A DNA stretch of 64,000 nucleotides from an uncultured Clostridia bacterium (GTDB taxonomy: Bacteria; Bacillota; Clostridia; Christensenellales; Borkfalkiaceae): NCBI GenBank assembly GCA_944354535.1, contig CALVPY010000006.1, positions 1-64,000 of the forward strand, read 5' to 3'. The notes beneath the pieces were generated by a model. The model saw nothing but the letters and a program-made list of their open reading frames with translations, ran no database searches and was not told the origin of the DNA. This document shows positions 35,756-44,816 of this stretch, piece by piece. A program made the translations under genes and the position numbers. Numbering within the stretch: the stretch's first letter is position 1; every line of letters starts with the position of its first letter.

Positions 35756-37432
35756 ATGGCTAATACGAAAAGCACATCTAATGCATCCAAGAACAAAAAG
35801 ACGGCTTCAAAGACCGTAAAGGCGGCGAAAGCGTCTCCTGCGGAAGAGCTCGTAAAAGAGGAGAAGGTACTTGAGGAGGCCGCTGCGGCTCCCGAAGCTC
35901 CCGCTCCCGAGGTAAAAGAGGAGGCTCCCGCGGCTCCCATCGAGGTCGTCGCTCCCGAAACGGAAGCGCCCGTGGAAGAACCCGCTCCCGAGGTAAAAGT
36001 GGAGGAGAAAAAGAAGATCCTCTTCGTTGCCTCCGAAGCAGCCCCCTTTATTGCGACGGGCGGTCTTGCAGAAGTCATCGGCTCCCTCTCGAAGGCGCTT
36101 GCCAAGGAGGACAGATATGACGTCCGCGTCATCGTTCCGCTCTATCAGGACATCAAAAAGGAGTACCGCAAAGATTTCCGCTTTATCGGCAATATCTTTG
36201 TGCCGCTCTCCTGGAGAAACCAATACTGCGGTATCTTCGAATATGTCAAGGACAATGTGACGTTCTACTTTGTGGATAACGAGTATTACTTCAAGCGTCC
36301 GGGCTGCTACGGCTATTACGACGACGGCGAGCGCTTCGCTTTCTTCTGCCGCAGCGTTATGGAGATCCTCTCCTTCCTCAATTTCTATCCCGACATCCTG
36401 CACTGCCACGACTGGCAGGCGGCGCTTGCGGCGATCTATCTCAAGACCATTTACTGCTTCCGTCCGGAGTATCAGTTCATCCGTGCGGTGTTCACCATCC
36501 ACAACATCGAGTATCAGGGGCAGTATTCGCTCGATATCCTCGAGGATCTGTTCGGCATTTCTTACCGCTATCAGTATCTCGTGGAGTATGACCGCTGCAT
36601 CAACCTGATGAAGGGTGCGATCGAGTGCTGCGAGCAGTTTACGACGGTCAGCCCGACGTATGCGGGCGAGATTAAGGATCCTTACTATTCGCACGGCCTC
36701 GATCCCATCGTCCGCCGCAACGAGTTCAAGCTCTGCGGCATCCTCAACGGCATCGATCCCGATTATTACAACCCCGAGACCGACCGCGCGCTGTTTGCCA
36801 ATTACAACGCGGAGGATACGGCGGGCAAGGCTGTGTGCAAGGAAGAGCTGCAGCGTATGCTCAATCTTCCCGTCAAGCCCGAAACGCCCATCATTGCGAT
36901 GATCACGCGTCTTGTCTCGCACAAGGGGCTCGATCTCGTCAAGGAAGTTATCGAACAGGCGCTCCGCCAGGATATCCAGTTCGTCCTGCTCGGCACGGGC
37001 GATTCCATGTATGAGAATTACTTCTCCGATCTTGCGAGAAGGTATCAGGGCAAGGTGGTGTCCATCATCTCCTTCAACTCCGACCTTTCGAGAAAGATCT
37101 ACTCGGGCGCCGACATCTTCCTGATGCCTTCGAAGAGCGAGCCCTGCGGCCTTTCGCAGATGATCGCTTCCCGTTACGGCACGGTCGCCATCGTCCGCGA
37201 GACGGGCGGCCTGCGCGACAGTATCACGCCTTACGGGGCGGGCGGAAACGGCTTCACGTTCCGCGATTACAACGCATATGATATGCTCTATGTCATCAAC
37301 GAAGCGATCGGCGTCTACCACAATAAGGACGAGTGGAAGCGCCTGATGCACAAGGCGATGACGACAGATTTCACTTGGGCAAAGTCTGCCAAGTACTACG
37401 AGGGACTCTACCTCGGAATGCTGATGCACTGA
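35756..37432 (+). CDS. glgA: Glycogen synthase with an N-terminal charged extension
   Basis: GlgA (GT5) elongates alpha-1,4-glucan from ADP-glucose. The catalytic part starts near residue 84 with KKILFVASEAAPFIATGGL and includes HCHDWQAALAAIYL, FTIHNIEYQG, NGIDPDYYNP and SKSEPCGLSQM. The Lys of the classic K-x-GGL motif is Ala here (IATGGL), a variant that may be shared by relatives. The first 83 residues are added: a Lys/Thr/Ser/Ala start, then a Pro/Ala/Glu-rich acidic stretch with two PEVK-type repeats. The ATG at 35756 follows AAGGGAGAAG, so the extension is translated. Confidence 0.93.
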   Translation: MANTKSTSNASKNKKTASKTVKAAKASPAEELVKEEKVLEEAAAAPEAPAPEVKEEAPAAPIEVVAPETEAPVEEPAPEVKVEEKKKILFVASEAAPFIATGGLAEVIGSLSKALAKEDRYDVRVIVPLYQDIKKEYRKDFRFIGNIFVPLSWRNQYCGIFEYVKDNVTFYFVDNEYYFKRPGCYGYYDDGERFAFFCRSVMEILSFLNFYPDILHCHDWQAALAAIYLKTIYCFRPEYQFIRAVFTIHNIEYQGQYSLDILEDLFGISYRYQYLVEYDRCINLMKGAIECCEQFTTVSPTYAGEIKDPYYSHGLDPIVRRNEFKLCGILNGIDPDYYNPETDRALFANYNAEDTAGKAVCKEELQRMLNLPVKPETPIIAMITRLVSHKGLDLVKEVIEQALRQDIQFVLLGTGDSMYENYFSDLARRYQGKVVSIISFNSDLSRKIYSGADIFLMPSKSEPCGLSQMIASRYGTVAIVRETGGLRDSITPYGAGGNGFTFRDYNAYDMLYVINEAIGVYHNKDEWKRLMHKAMTTDFTWAKSAKYYEGLYLGMLMH

Positions 37433-37469
37433 TTTGAAACCGGATTATTGGAGATAACGTTTAGGCACA

Positions 37470-39899
37470 ATGGGTAATTTAACACAACAGGAAGCACAAC
37501 AGCTGATCGGCGGCAAGCTCACGCGGTATTTCGGCGTGAGCGCCGCCGAAGCAACGCGGGAGCAGGTCTACAAGGCCGTCGTCATGAGCGTGAGAGACAT
37601 CATGCTCGAAAAGCGCCAGCAGTTCCATCTCAAGATGAAAGCGGCGCGCGCAAAGCGGGTCTACTATCTCTGCATGGAGTTTCTGATGGGCCGCTCCCTC
37701 AAGAACAGCGTCTACAATCTCGGCATCCGCGATGCCGTCGAAGGGGCTCTCAAAGAGCAGTACAAGCTCACGTTGGAGGATCTCTATGAAGAGGAGCCCG
37801 ATGCGGGGCTCGGGAATGGGGGACTCGGCCGCCTCGCCGCCTGCTTTTTGGACGGTTTGGCGACGCAGAACTATCCTGCCATGGGATTTTCCATCCTCTA
37901 TCAGTACGGCCTCTTCAAGCAGAAGATCGTGGACGGCTGGCAGATCGAGCTTCCCGATGTGTGGCTCCCCGGCGGCGAATGCTGGCTCACCCAGCGCAGC
38001 GATAAGCAGTTCACGGTCAAATTTGACGGCGAGATCGAAGAGCGTTGGACGGATCACGGCATGGAGACCATCTACCGCAATGCGAAGGAAGTGGAGGCGA
38101 TCGCCTATGACATGATGGTCTCCGGCGCAGATTCTCAGGCGGTGAGCGTGCTTCGGCTGTGGCGTTCCCGCGCGAAGCAGGACTTCAACATGAAGCTCTT
38201 CTCGCAGGGCAACTACGATGAAGTCATGCGTGAGGACAGCGAGGCAGAGCTCATTTCCAAAGTGCTCTATCCCTCCGACAATCACTATGAAGGCAAGACG
38301 CTGCGCTTAAAGCAGCAGTATTTCCTTGTTTCTGCATCCATCCAGTGTATCGTTGCAGATCACAAGCGTCGGTATGGTTCTTTGGCTCTTTTGCCGCATA
38401 TGGCAGCGATCCATATCAACGATACGCATCCCGCGCTCGCGATCCCCGAGCTCATGCGTGTTCTTGTCGATGAAAACTTCTTTGACTGGACGGCGGCCTG
38501 GAATATCACCACGGCGACGTGTGCTTACACCAATCACACCGTCCTTGCCGAAGCGCTCGAGACATGGCCGGAAGATCTTATTTCGCGGAGGCTCCCGCGT
38601 ATTTACAATATCTTAAAGGAGATCAATCGCCGCTTCTGCGAAGACCTCTGGCAGAGGTACCCGGGAGATTGGGATAAGATCTCGCGGATGTCCGTGCTTT
38701 CGCACAACACGGTGCGCATGGCAAATCTCTGCGTTATGGGGACGCATTGTGTCAACGGCGTTTCCGAGCTGCACAGCAATATCATCAAAGAGAGCATCTT
38801 CCGCGACTTCTACGACTATACGCCCGAAAAGTTCAAGAACGTGACGAACGGCATCGCACACCGACGCTGGCTCAACCAGTCGAATCCCGAGCTGTGCGAG
38901 CTGCTCAACGATACGATCGGCGAAGGCTATGCGAAGAATGCGGAAAAGCTTGCCGAATTTAAGAAGTTTGAAAACGATAAGAGCGTTTTGCAGCGCCTCG
39001 GGGAGATCAAGCGTATCAAGAAGCAGCAGCTTGCCGACCGCGTCAAGAAGGTGCAGGGGATCGACATCGACCCCGAATCGCTCTTCGACGTGCAGGCAAA
39101 ACGCCTGCATGAGTACAAGCGCCAGCTTCTCAATGTGCTGCATATCATCTCCGATTACAACGCCCTCAGGGAAAATCCCGATCTCGATATTCTGCCCAAG
39201 ACGTATATCTTCGCGGCAAAGGCGGCAGCGGGTTACGATATGGCAAAGGAGACCATCAAGCTCATCTGTTTCCTCGCGGAAGAGATCAGAAAGCAGCCCA
39301 AGATTAGGGAGAAGCTCAATGTTGTCTTCCTTGAAAACTATAATGTGACCATGTCCGAAACGCTCATGCCCGCTTCCGAGATCTCCGAACAGATCTCGCT
39401 TGCCGGAAAAGAGGCGAGCGGTACCGGGAACATGAAGTTCATGATCAACGGTGCGCTTACGGTAGGAACGCTGGACGGCGCCAATGTGGAGATGCGCGAG
39501 CGTGTCGGAGACGACAACATCTTCATCTTCGGCCTCAATGCCCAGGAAGTGCAGGATGTCTGGAACAAGGGATATTCCTCGAGCGCATACTATAATCAGA
39601 ACTACAATATGCGCAAAGTTGTGGAGTCGCTCATCGTCGGTTTCAACGGGAACTCTTTCTCGGAGATCGCCAATTATCTCCTGCATCGTTCTCCCGTTGC
39701 CGACCCGTATATGTGCCTTGCAGATTTTGAATCTTATCTGCAGACGCAGAATGCGATGTCCGAACTTTACCGCAAGGATAAGCTGAGCTGGAATAAGAAG
39801 TCCCTGAACAACATTGCTGCGGCGGGATATTTCTCTGCCGATCGCAGTGTACGCGAATACGCAAGAAATATTTGGAATTTGAAGTCGATCGACAAATAA
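37470..39899 (+). CDS. glgP: Glycogen phosphorylase
   Basis: GlgP releases glucose 1-phosphate from glycogen ends using PLP and phosphate. The 809-residue GT35 protein has MEFLMGRSLKNSVYNLG, GLGNGGLGRLAACFLD, HINDTHPALAIPELMRVL and the PLP site EASGTGNMKFMINGALT. It lacks the N-terminal regulatory phosphorylation segment of eukaryotic enzymes, as expected. It lies between the synthase and a GH13 enzyme, so synthesis and breakdown genes share one operon. Confidence 0.96.
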   Translation: MGNLTQQEAQQLIGGKLTRYFGVSAAEATREQVYKAVVMSVRDIMLEKRQQFHLKMKAARAKRVYYLCMEFLMGRSLKNSVYNLGIRDAVEGALKEQYKLTLEDLYEEEPDAGLGNGGLGRLAACFLDGLATQNYPAMGFSILYQYGLFKQKIVDGWQIELPDVWLPGGECWLTQRSDKQFTVKFDGEIEERWTDHGMETIYRNAKEVEAIAYDMMVSGADSQAVSVLRLWRSRAKQDFNMKLFSQGNYDEVMREDSEAELISKVLYPSDNHYEGKTLRLKQQYFLVSASIQCIVADHKRRYGSLALLPHMAAIHINDTHPALAIPELMRVLVDENFFDWTAAWNITTATCAYTNHTVLAEALETWPEDLISRRLPRIYNILKEINRRFCEDLWQRYPGDWDKISRMSVLSHNTVRMANLCVMGTHCVNGVSELHSNIIKESIFRDFYDYTPEKFKNVTNGIAHRRWLNQSNPELCELLNDTIGEGYAKNAEKLAEFKKFENDKSVLQRLGEIKRIKKQQLADRVKKVQGIDIDPESLFDVQAKRLHEYKRQLLNVLHIISDYNALRENPDLDILPKTYIFAAKAAAGYDMAKETIKLICFLAEEIRKQPKIREKLNVVFLENYNVTMSETLMPASEISEQISLAGKEASGTGNMKFMINGALTVGTLDGANVEMRERVGDDNIFIFGLNAQEVQDVWNKGYSSSAYYNQNYNMRKVVESLIVGFNGNSFSEIANYLLHRSPVADPYMCLADFESYLQTQNAMSELYRKDKLSWNKKSLNNIAAAGYFSADRSVREYARNIWNLKSIDK

Positions 39900-39956
39900 T
39901 TGCTTTCGCACACCACGGCCGAAGTGCCGCATCGGAATATAACTTGATAAGAGAAT

Positions 39957-41783
39957 ATGGACCTGTACTATAACCCGTTGGATCGGGCGTGTAAGAGCAT
40001 TGTCGGCGCGATTCCAAGAAAGACAGTTGTAAGGTTAAACGTCTATAAAGAAAAGTACCCCGGCGGAGAAGATTATTTCTCCGCTGAGGTTTGTAATCTA
40101 GTTTTGAGGCGGGATGAAAGGAACTATCAATATTACCAGATGACCCGAACGGACTTCGGGTGGACGATCTCTCTGAAGTTTAACGAGTCCGGGTTGTTTT
40201 TCTATTATTTTGCGATCGGAGGCCGCTTTCTCGGCTGCGGACCCTTTCACAAGAGCCGTATGTACGGCTGCAACCCCGTCAATTGGCAGCTTACCGTTTA
40301 CGACGAAAGCTATACAACGCCCGAATGGTTCAAGGGCGGGATCATGTATCAGATCTTTCCCGACCGATTTTATCGTGCCGGCGATGAAACGCTCAAACAT
40401 GGCGTTATGCGAAAGTGGGGGGAGCAGCCCTATTATCGGTCAAACGGAGAGGGGAAAGTCCTGAACAATGACTTTTTCGGCGGCAATATAAAGGGAGTTC
40501 ATGAGAAGCTGGGCTATTTGAAGAGGCTCGGCGTTACCGTCATCTATTTTAATCCCGTGTTCAAGGCTTTTTCCAATCATCGATACGATACGGGCGATTA
40601 TATGGAGATCGATCCGAATCTCGGAACAAAGGAAGACCTCGATGCGCTCATCCGTGACGCAAAAAAGCTGGGAATGCGGGTCATTCTGGACGGGGTATTC
40701 AATCACACAGGGGATGACAGCCGCTATTTTAACCGCTATTCAAACTATTCCAGCCTCGGGGCTTATCAGTCGCCGGAATCACCTTACTACGATTGGTATA
40801 CCTTTCACGGGTCACGCGACAGGTATGACAGTTGGTGGGGGATCGATACGCTCCCTGCGATCAGGGAAAGTTCGGAAAGTTATCAGAGCTTCATGTTCTC
40901 GGAGGACGGCGTCATCAAACATTGGCTCAGGCACGGGATCGGCGGATACCGTCTTGATGTCGCGGATGAACTTCCCGGTTTTTTCTTAAAGAAACTGAGA
41001 AAGGCGGCGAAGGAACAGGACCCTGAGGCCATCATTATCGGAGAAGTTTGGGAAGACGCTTCCAACAAGATCGCATACGGGGAACGCCGTGAATATTTCC
41101 AGGGCGAAGAACTTGACAGCGTTATGAACTATCCCCTGAAAGATGCCATCATCAACTTCCTGCTGTCGGGGAATACGAGTCGGCTTCGCGAAGTGATCGC
41201 AATGCTCATCGATCATTACCCGAAAGCGACGCTCGATTGTTTGATGAACCATCTCGGGACGCATGACACGGCACGCATTTTGACCGTGCTCGGCGGCAAG
41301 AGCTGTCAGAATAAGGATGAAATGGCGGTTACGAGTCTGAACGAGAAAGAACAAGCAGCGGCGAAAAAACTCCTGAAGATGGGCGCAGTCTTGCAGTTCA
41401 CGCTTCCAGGTGTGCCGTGTGTCTATTACGGCGATGAGATCGGGATGCAAGGTTACAGCGATCCGTTCTGCCGCGCTTGCTTTGATTGGGAAAACGGCGA
41501 TCTGCAGCTAAAAAGTTTTTACGAACAGTTGGCAGCGGCACGGCATCGGCTTGCCGATGTTTTCCGCGACGGAACTTATCGGGAAGTATTTGCCAATCAG
41601 ACGTGCCTCGTATATGAAAGGAAGTCTTCATCGGGAAGCGTGTATGTCTATGTGAACCGTGGCTCCTGCCAGTATCGGCTTAATTTTTGCGGAAAGTATC
41701 AGGAATATTTGAGCGGGAAGCAATATAAGGACGAGATCGTGGTAAAAAGCGGAGAATACGGGATCCTTGCCCGTGTCCGGTAA
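39957..41783 (+). CDS. GH13 alpha-glycosidase (cyclomaltodextrinase/neopullulanase-like)
   Basis: This cytoplasmic alpha-amylase-family enzyme of 608 residues should act on limit dextrins or maltodextrins from glycogen. It has an N-terminal beta domain (about residues 1-125), then GIMYQIFPDRFYRAG, GVFNHTGDDSRYF, GYRLDVADELP (nucleophile Asp), IIIGEVWEDA (acid Glu) and LGTHDTARI (third acidic residue). No signal peptide is present. It is the last gene of the glg operon; codon use looks less GC-rich than upstream genes. Exact linkage specificity is not predictable by eye. Confidence 0.9.
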   Translation: MDLYYNPLDRACKSIVGAIPRKTVVRLNVYKEKYPGGEDYFSAEVCNLVLRRDERNYQYYQMTRTDFGWTISLKFNESGLFFYYFAIGGRFLGCGPFHKSRMYGCNPVNWQLTVYDESYTTPEWFKGGIMYQIFPDRFYRAGDETLKHGVMRKWGEQPYYRSNGEGKVLNNDFFGGNIKGVHEKLGYLKRLGVTVIYFNPVFKAFSNHRYDTGDYMEIDPNLGTKEDLDALIRDAKKLGMRVILDGVFNHTGDDSRYFNRYSNYSSLGAYQSPESPYYDWYTFHGSRDRYDSWWGIDTLPAIRESSESYQSFMFSEDGVIKHWLRHGIGGYRLDVADELPGFFLKKLRKAAKEQDPEAIIIGEVWEDASNKIAYGERREYFQGEELDSVMNYPLKDAIINFLLSGNTSRLREVIAMLIDHYPKATLDCLMNHLGTHDTARILTVLGGKSCQNKDEMAVTSLNEKEQAAAKKLLKMGAVLQFTLPGVPCVYYGDEIGMQGYSDPFCRACFDWENGDLQLKSFYEQLAAARHRLADVFRDGTYREVFANQTCLVYERKSSSGSVYVYVNRGSCQYRLNFCGKYQEYLSGKQYKDEIVVKSGEYGILARVR

Positions 41784-41785
41784 GG

Positions 41786-41824
41786 GAAAGAAAGATACTA
41801 TGCCACACATAGTATCTTTCTTTC
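41786..41824 (+). terminator. Terminator-like hairpin with palindromic element copy 4
   Basis: A 17-bp perfect stem (41786-41802 with 41808-41824) and loop CCACA follow the GH13 stop codon within three bases. Its top half, TACTATGCC-A-CACATAGTA (41796-41814), belongs to the palindromic family. The 3' side reads CTTTCTTTCTGTTTG, so it may work as an operon-end terminator although the T tract is broken. Confidence 0.7.
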
Positions 41825-42198
41825 TGTTTGAACGTAGAACGATCGGCGCCGTTTGTTTCGGCCCTGCTAAATATTGTTCGGTACGCATGATCTTAGATCA
41901 TGCGTACGCTGAGACACACTGCCGTGACGCGCTGCCGTATTTTTTCGAGTTTGCATCATTGTATATTTGAAGTTTGATGAAGATCGGGAGTAATCTTGTC
42001 CACGGAATGTTCATTCTCGATGTTTCTTGATATTGGTTTTTCAAAGCCTGATTTGAACGATAACATGGCGTTTTTTGGTATAACTATTCTTAAAATCGGC
42101 ATTTTGCGAATAGTTATTCCTGTCTTCCCCTTGCGGTTTTTCCCGAAAAGACATGGTTTTTTTCTTACAACTCTGCGTAAAATTTTTCCTTTTGCCGA
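41825..42198. other. Intergenic spacer with two further hairpins, no gene found
   Basis: This AT-rich spacer between the glycogen operon and the recombinase gene has no credible coding frame. It holds a perfect inverted repeat at 41881-41907 (arms GTACGCATGATC and GATCATGCGTAC, loop TTA) and a second one at 42077-42120: outer arms ATAACTATTC (42080-42089) and GAATAGTTAT (42108-42117), inner arms AAAAT and ATTTT, loop CGGC. Such structures next to a tyrosine recombinase could be recombination sites, a small RNA or regulatory DNA; none of these is proven. Confidence 0.6.
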
Positions 42199-42227
42199 TT
42201 GACCTTTGTTATCCGGCATGATATAAT
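42199..42227 (+). promoter_or_regulatory. Promoter of the recombinase gene, leaderless geometry
   Basis: TTGACC (42199-42204), 17-base spacer and TATAAT (42222-42227). Six bases separate the -10 box from the ATG at 42234, placing the expected transcription start on the A of the ATG. Confidence 0.82.
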
Positions 42228-42233
42228 GGAGTC

Positions 42234-43289
42234 ATGAAGCAAGACTACTATCAGGAACGAAACCTAAAAAATTTGGATCGGATCGAGGAGCTTCTTCGTG
42301 AGCTTCCCTCTTTTTGCGAGGATTTTCTGCGCGGCATCGAAATGCGTACAAGCGTTCTCACGCGGCTCAATTATTGTTATGATCTGAGGATCTTCTTTGA
42401 TTTTCTCGTAAAAAAACGCATCCGCGGTAAGCAGGTCTCTGAATTGACGTTAGAAGATCTGGAGCGCGTTACAGATACCGATCTTGAGATCTATCTGAGT
42501 TATCTTTCCCATTACACCTTTCATGGGAAGCGGCTTTCGTGCGACGAGCGAGCTAAAGCGCGCAAGCTTTCCTCCGTTCGTTCCCTCTTCAAATATTTTT
42601 TCAACAAAGGTTTGATCGAGGTGAATAATACTGCCAAGGTTCCTACGCCGAAGCTCCATGAAAAAGAGATCATACGCCTTGAACAGGATGAAGTCAGTTC
42701 CATTCTCGATGTCGCTGAGGATGGCACAGGTCTTTCCTCCCATGCCGAAGGATACCATTCCAAGACGAAGATCCGCGATACTGCTATTTTGACGCTCTTC
42801 TTGGGGACAGGCATCCGTATTTCAGAGCTTGTCGGCCTCGATAATGAGAGCATTGACTTTTCGACGAATTCCTTTCTTGTGACCAGAAAAGGCGGTAATC
42901 AGGCCGTACTTTATTTTTCCGAGGAAGTCGGCGATGCTCTGGCTGCGTATCTTGCCCAAAAGGAAGAAGATCCCCGCGTTCCCGCCGAGGAACACGCCCT
43001 GTTTCTTTCCATGCAGTATCGCCGCATTACGGTGAGAGCTGTTGAAAATTTGGTCAAAAAGTACGCAAAGATCGTCTCCCCTCTCAAAAAGATCACTCCG
43101 CACAAACTGCGTTCGACCTATGGCACCAGCCTCTATCGGGAGACGGGCGATATCTATATCGTTGCGGATGTCCTCGGGCATAAGGATGTCAATACGACGC
43201 GCAAGCATTATGCGGCGATCACGGAAGATCATAGACGTTCTGTCGCCAATGCGATCAGGCTCAGGCGTTCAAATAAGGATGAGACATGA
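42234..43289 (+). CDS. Tyrosine recombinase, XerC/XerD-like
   Basis: The 351-residue protein is a phage-integrase-family recombinase with an N-terminal SAM-like domain (FLRGIEMRTSVLTRLNY) and a complete catalytic set: R195 in GTGIRISEL, K219, H290 and R293 in HKLRSTYG, H316 in LGHKDV and nucleophile Y326 in KHYAAI. It could be a chromosome-dimer resolvase or an integrase of a small element; no phage genes are near. The only plausible start is the ATG at 42234, with GGAG just two bases before it, too close for normal use. It is coupled to hflX by a 4-base overlap. Confidence 0.88.
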   Translation: MKQDYYQERNLKNLDRIEELLRELPSFCEDFLRGIEMRTSVLTRLNYCYDLRIFFDFLVKKRIRGKQVSELTLEDLERVTDTDLEIYLSYLSHYTFHGKRLSCDERAKARKLSSVRSLFKYFFNKGLIEVNNTAKVPTPKLHEKEIIRLEQDEVSSILDVAEDGTGLSSHAEGYHSKTKIRDTAILTLFLGTGIRISELVGLDNESIDFSTNSFLVTRKGGNQAVLYFSEEVGDALAAYLAQKEEDPRVPAEEHALFLSMQYRRITVRAVENLVKKYAKIVSPLKKITPHKLRSTYGTSLYRETGDIYIVADVLGHKDVNTTRKHYAAITEDHRRSVANAIRLRRSNKDET

Positions 43290-44506
43290 ATCAAACGAGA
43301 GAACGTGTTTTTGTCATACAGCCCATAGAGGGCGATCATTATCGCGTGCTGCAGGAAGAGGCGGTCGCGCTCATTGAAAGCGCAAATGCGGATTATGCAG
43401 GCACGGTCTATCAGAAGATCCGCGAGGTCAATCCCGCGACCTATATCGGGGAAGGAAAGGTGGAAGAAATTCGCGAGATGCTGAGCGGTTTGGATGTTAC
43501 TGTACTGTTCAACGGCGAGCTCTCCCCTTCCCAAACGCTCAATATTTCGGCGGCGTTAGAGGGGCGCAAAGTGATCGACCGCACGACGCTCATCCTCGAT
43601 ATTTTCGCGCTGAGAGCGGAAAGCAGCGAAGGTAAGATCCAGGTCGAGCTCGCTCAATTGAAATATTTGTATCCTCGATTGCGCGGGAAAGGAACGGCAC
43701 TTTCTCGTCTTGGCGGAGGGATCGGTACCCGCGGCCCGGGCGAAACACAGTTGGAGACGGACAGAAGGCACATTCGTTCGCGCATCGATGCGCTTGAAAA
43801 GAAGCTTGCGGAGACACAACAGCGCCGAACCATGCTCGCTGAGCGCAGAAAAAAAGACAAGGTATTCACGATAGCCCTTGTCGGTTATACCAATACAGGA
43901 AAGTCTACTCTTTTGAATGCTATGACGGGAGCCGATGTGCTTGTGAAAGACGCGCTCTTTGCGACGCTCGATCCCACTTCCCGCGTTTTTACCATTGAAG
44001 ATGTTCCGTTTCTTCTTATCGATACGGTCGGATTTTTACAGAGCCTGCCCCATCATCTCATCGAAGCATTCAAATCGACATTGGAAAGTGCTCTTTGGTG
44101 CGATCTTGCGCTGATCGTCTGCAATGCGTCGGGAGAGTACGAATTGGAAAAACAGACCACCTTGGAGACTTTGCGTGGCATGGGGTTTACGGCTCCCTAT
44201 CTTGTCGTCTACAATCAGTGTGACAAATTAAAGGACTTGGACAGTCTTCCGCGTGACGGCATCGCGATCTCGGCGAAATTCGGCGTCGGATTGGATGTTC
44301 TCCGAGCCAAGATCTTTGAGGCGCTTCAGGAAAATTTTGTCCGCTGTGAGCTCAACATTCCCTATAGTTGCTTTTCCGAGTACAGCTCTCTGCGCCCGCT
44401 TCTGACGGAACAAAACGTCACATATACCGATAACGGCATGACGGTCAAGGCGATCGTACCCACTATTTATGCCGCTAAAGTGCAAAAATTTCAAAATAAG
44501 AAATAG
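43286..44506 (+). CDS. hflX: GTPase HflX
   Basis: HflX is a ribosome-associated GTPase that rescues or splits ribosomes under stress. The 406-residue protein has the glycine-rich HflX domain (GGGIGTRGPGETQLETDRR) with a preceding coiled coil, and G motifs GYTNTGKST, LIDTVGFLQ (G3 region) and VVYNQCDK. Motif NxxD for guanine is NQCD, as expected. It starts with ATGA overlapping the recombinase stop. A palindromic element copy lies ten bases after its stop codon. Confidence 0.95.
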   Translation: MNQTRERVFVIQPIEGDHYRVLQEEAVALIESANADYAGTVYQKIREVNPATYIGEGKVEEIREMLSGLDVTVLFNGELSPSQTLNISAALEGRKVIDRTTLILDIFALRAESSEGKIQVELAQLKYLYPRLRGKGTALSRLGGGIGTRGPGETQLETDRRHIRSRIDALEKKLAETQQRRTMLAERRKKDKVFTIALVGYTNTGKSTLLNAMTGADVLVKDALFATLDPTSRVFTIEDVPFLLIDTVGFLQSLPHHLIEAFKSTLESALWCDLALIVCNASGEYELEKQTTLETLRGMGFTAPYLVVYNQCDKLKDLDSLPRDGIAISAKFGVGLDVLRAKIFEALQENFVRCELNIPYSCFSEYSSLRPLLTEQNVTYTDNGMTVKAIVPTIYAAKVQKFQNKK

Positions 44507-44515
44507 CGTTAGTCA

Positions 44516-44534
44516 TGCTATGATAGACATAGTA
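44516..44534 (+). repeat. Palindromic element copy 5, between hflX and the Cys-rich gene
   Basis: TGCTATGATAGACATAGTA matches the dxs copy at 15 of 19 positions; the right arm GACATAGTA is identical. It lies in the 48-base spacer between two converging genes. Confidence 0.62.
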
Positions 44535-44554
44535 CTTCGCAAACGCATCAAAAA

Positions 44555-44740
44555 TCAATTTTCGTGATACTCTTTGGGGTCGGTATAGATCTTTTCGATC
44601 TTGATCGCGGCATAGTCTTTGATCTCAAGGCATTTTCCGCAGTTGTCGCATATCTTATTGGGATCAAGATCGCAGATCTCGCATTCCATGCAGTTATCGC
44701 AGTCTTTCGTCTCATCCAAAATGCATTTGATTCGTTCCAT
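44555..44740 (-). CDS. Cysteine-rich miniprotein (61 residues)
   Basis: This small protein has eight cysteines spaced as C6, then C14-x2-C17-x2-C20-x2-C23 and C31-x2-C34-x2-C37, among many acidic residues. The spacing suggests binding of a metal or iron-sulfur cluster, but it is not a standard ferredoxin order. No specific function is recognised; similar short proteins occur in Clostridia. AGGGGAGAGGTAAAACA precedes the start and a consensus promoter lies upstream, so it is a real gene. It is divergent from lexA. Confidence 0.82.
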   Translation of the reverse strand: MERIKCILDETKDCDNCMECEICDLDPNKICDNCGKCLEIKDYAAIKIEKIYTDPKEYHEN

Positions 44741-44759
44741 TGTTTTACCTCTCCCCTCT

Positions 44760-44788
44760 ATTATAGCGCAAAAAGAAAGGGATGACAA
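44760..44788 (-). promoter_or_regulatory. Promoter of the Cys-rich miniprotein
   Basis: On the minus strand TTGTCA (44788-44783), 17-base spacer and TATAAT (44765-44760). Confidence 0.82.
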
Positions 44789-44816
44789 CTTTTTTTGCAA
44801 AAATATTCTTTTTCTT

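Noticed and set aside
35807..37429. Antisense open frame across glgA
   Set aside because: Same codon-bias shadow; no recognisable domain.
42077..42120. dif site for the tyrosine recombinase
   Set aside because: The arms are too far apart (18 bases) and do not resemble the 11-6-11 dif layout; kept only as a hairpin of unknown role.
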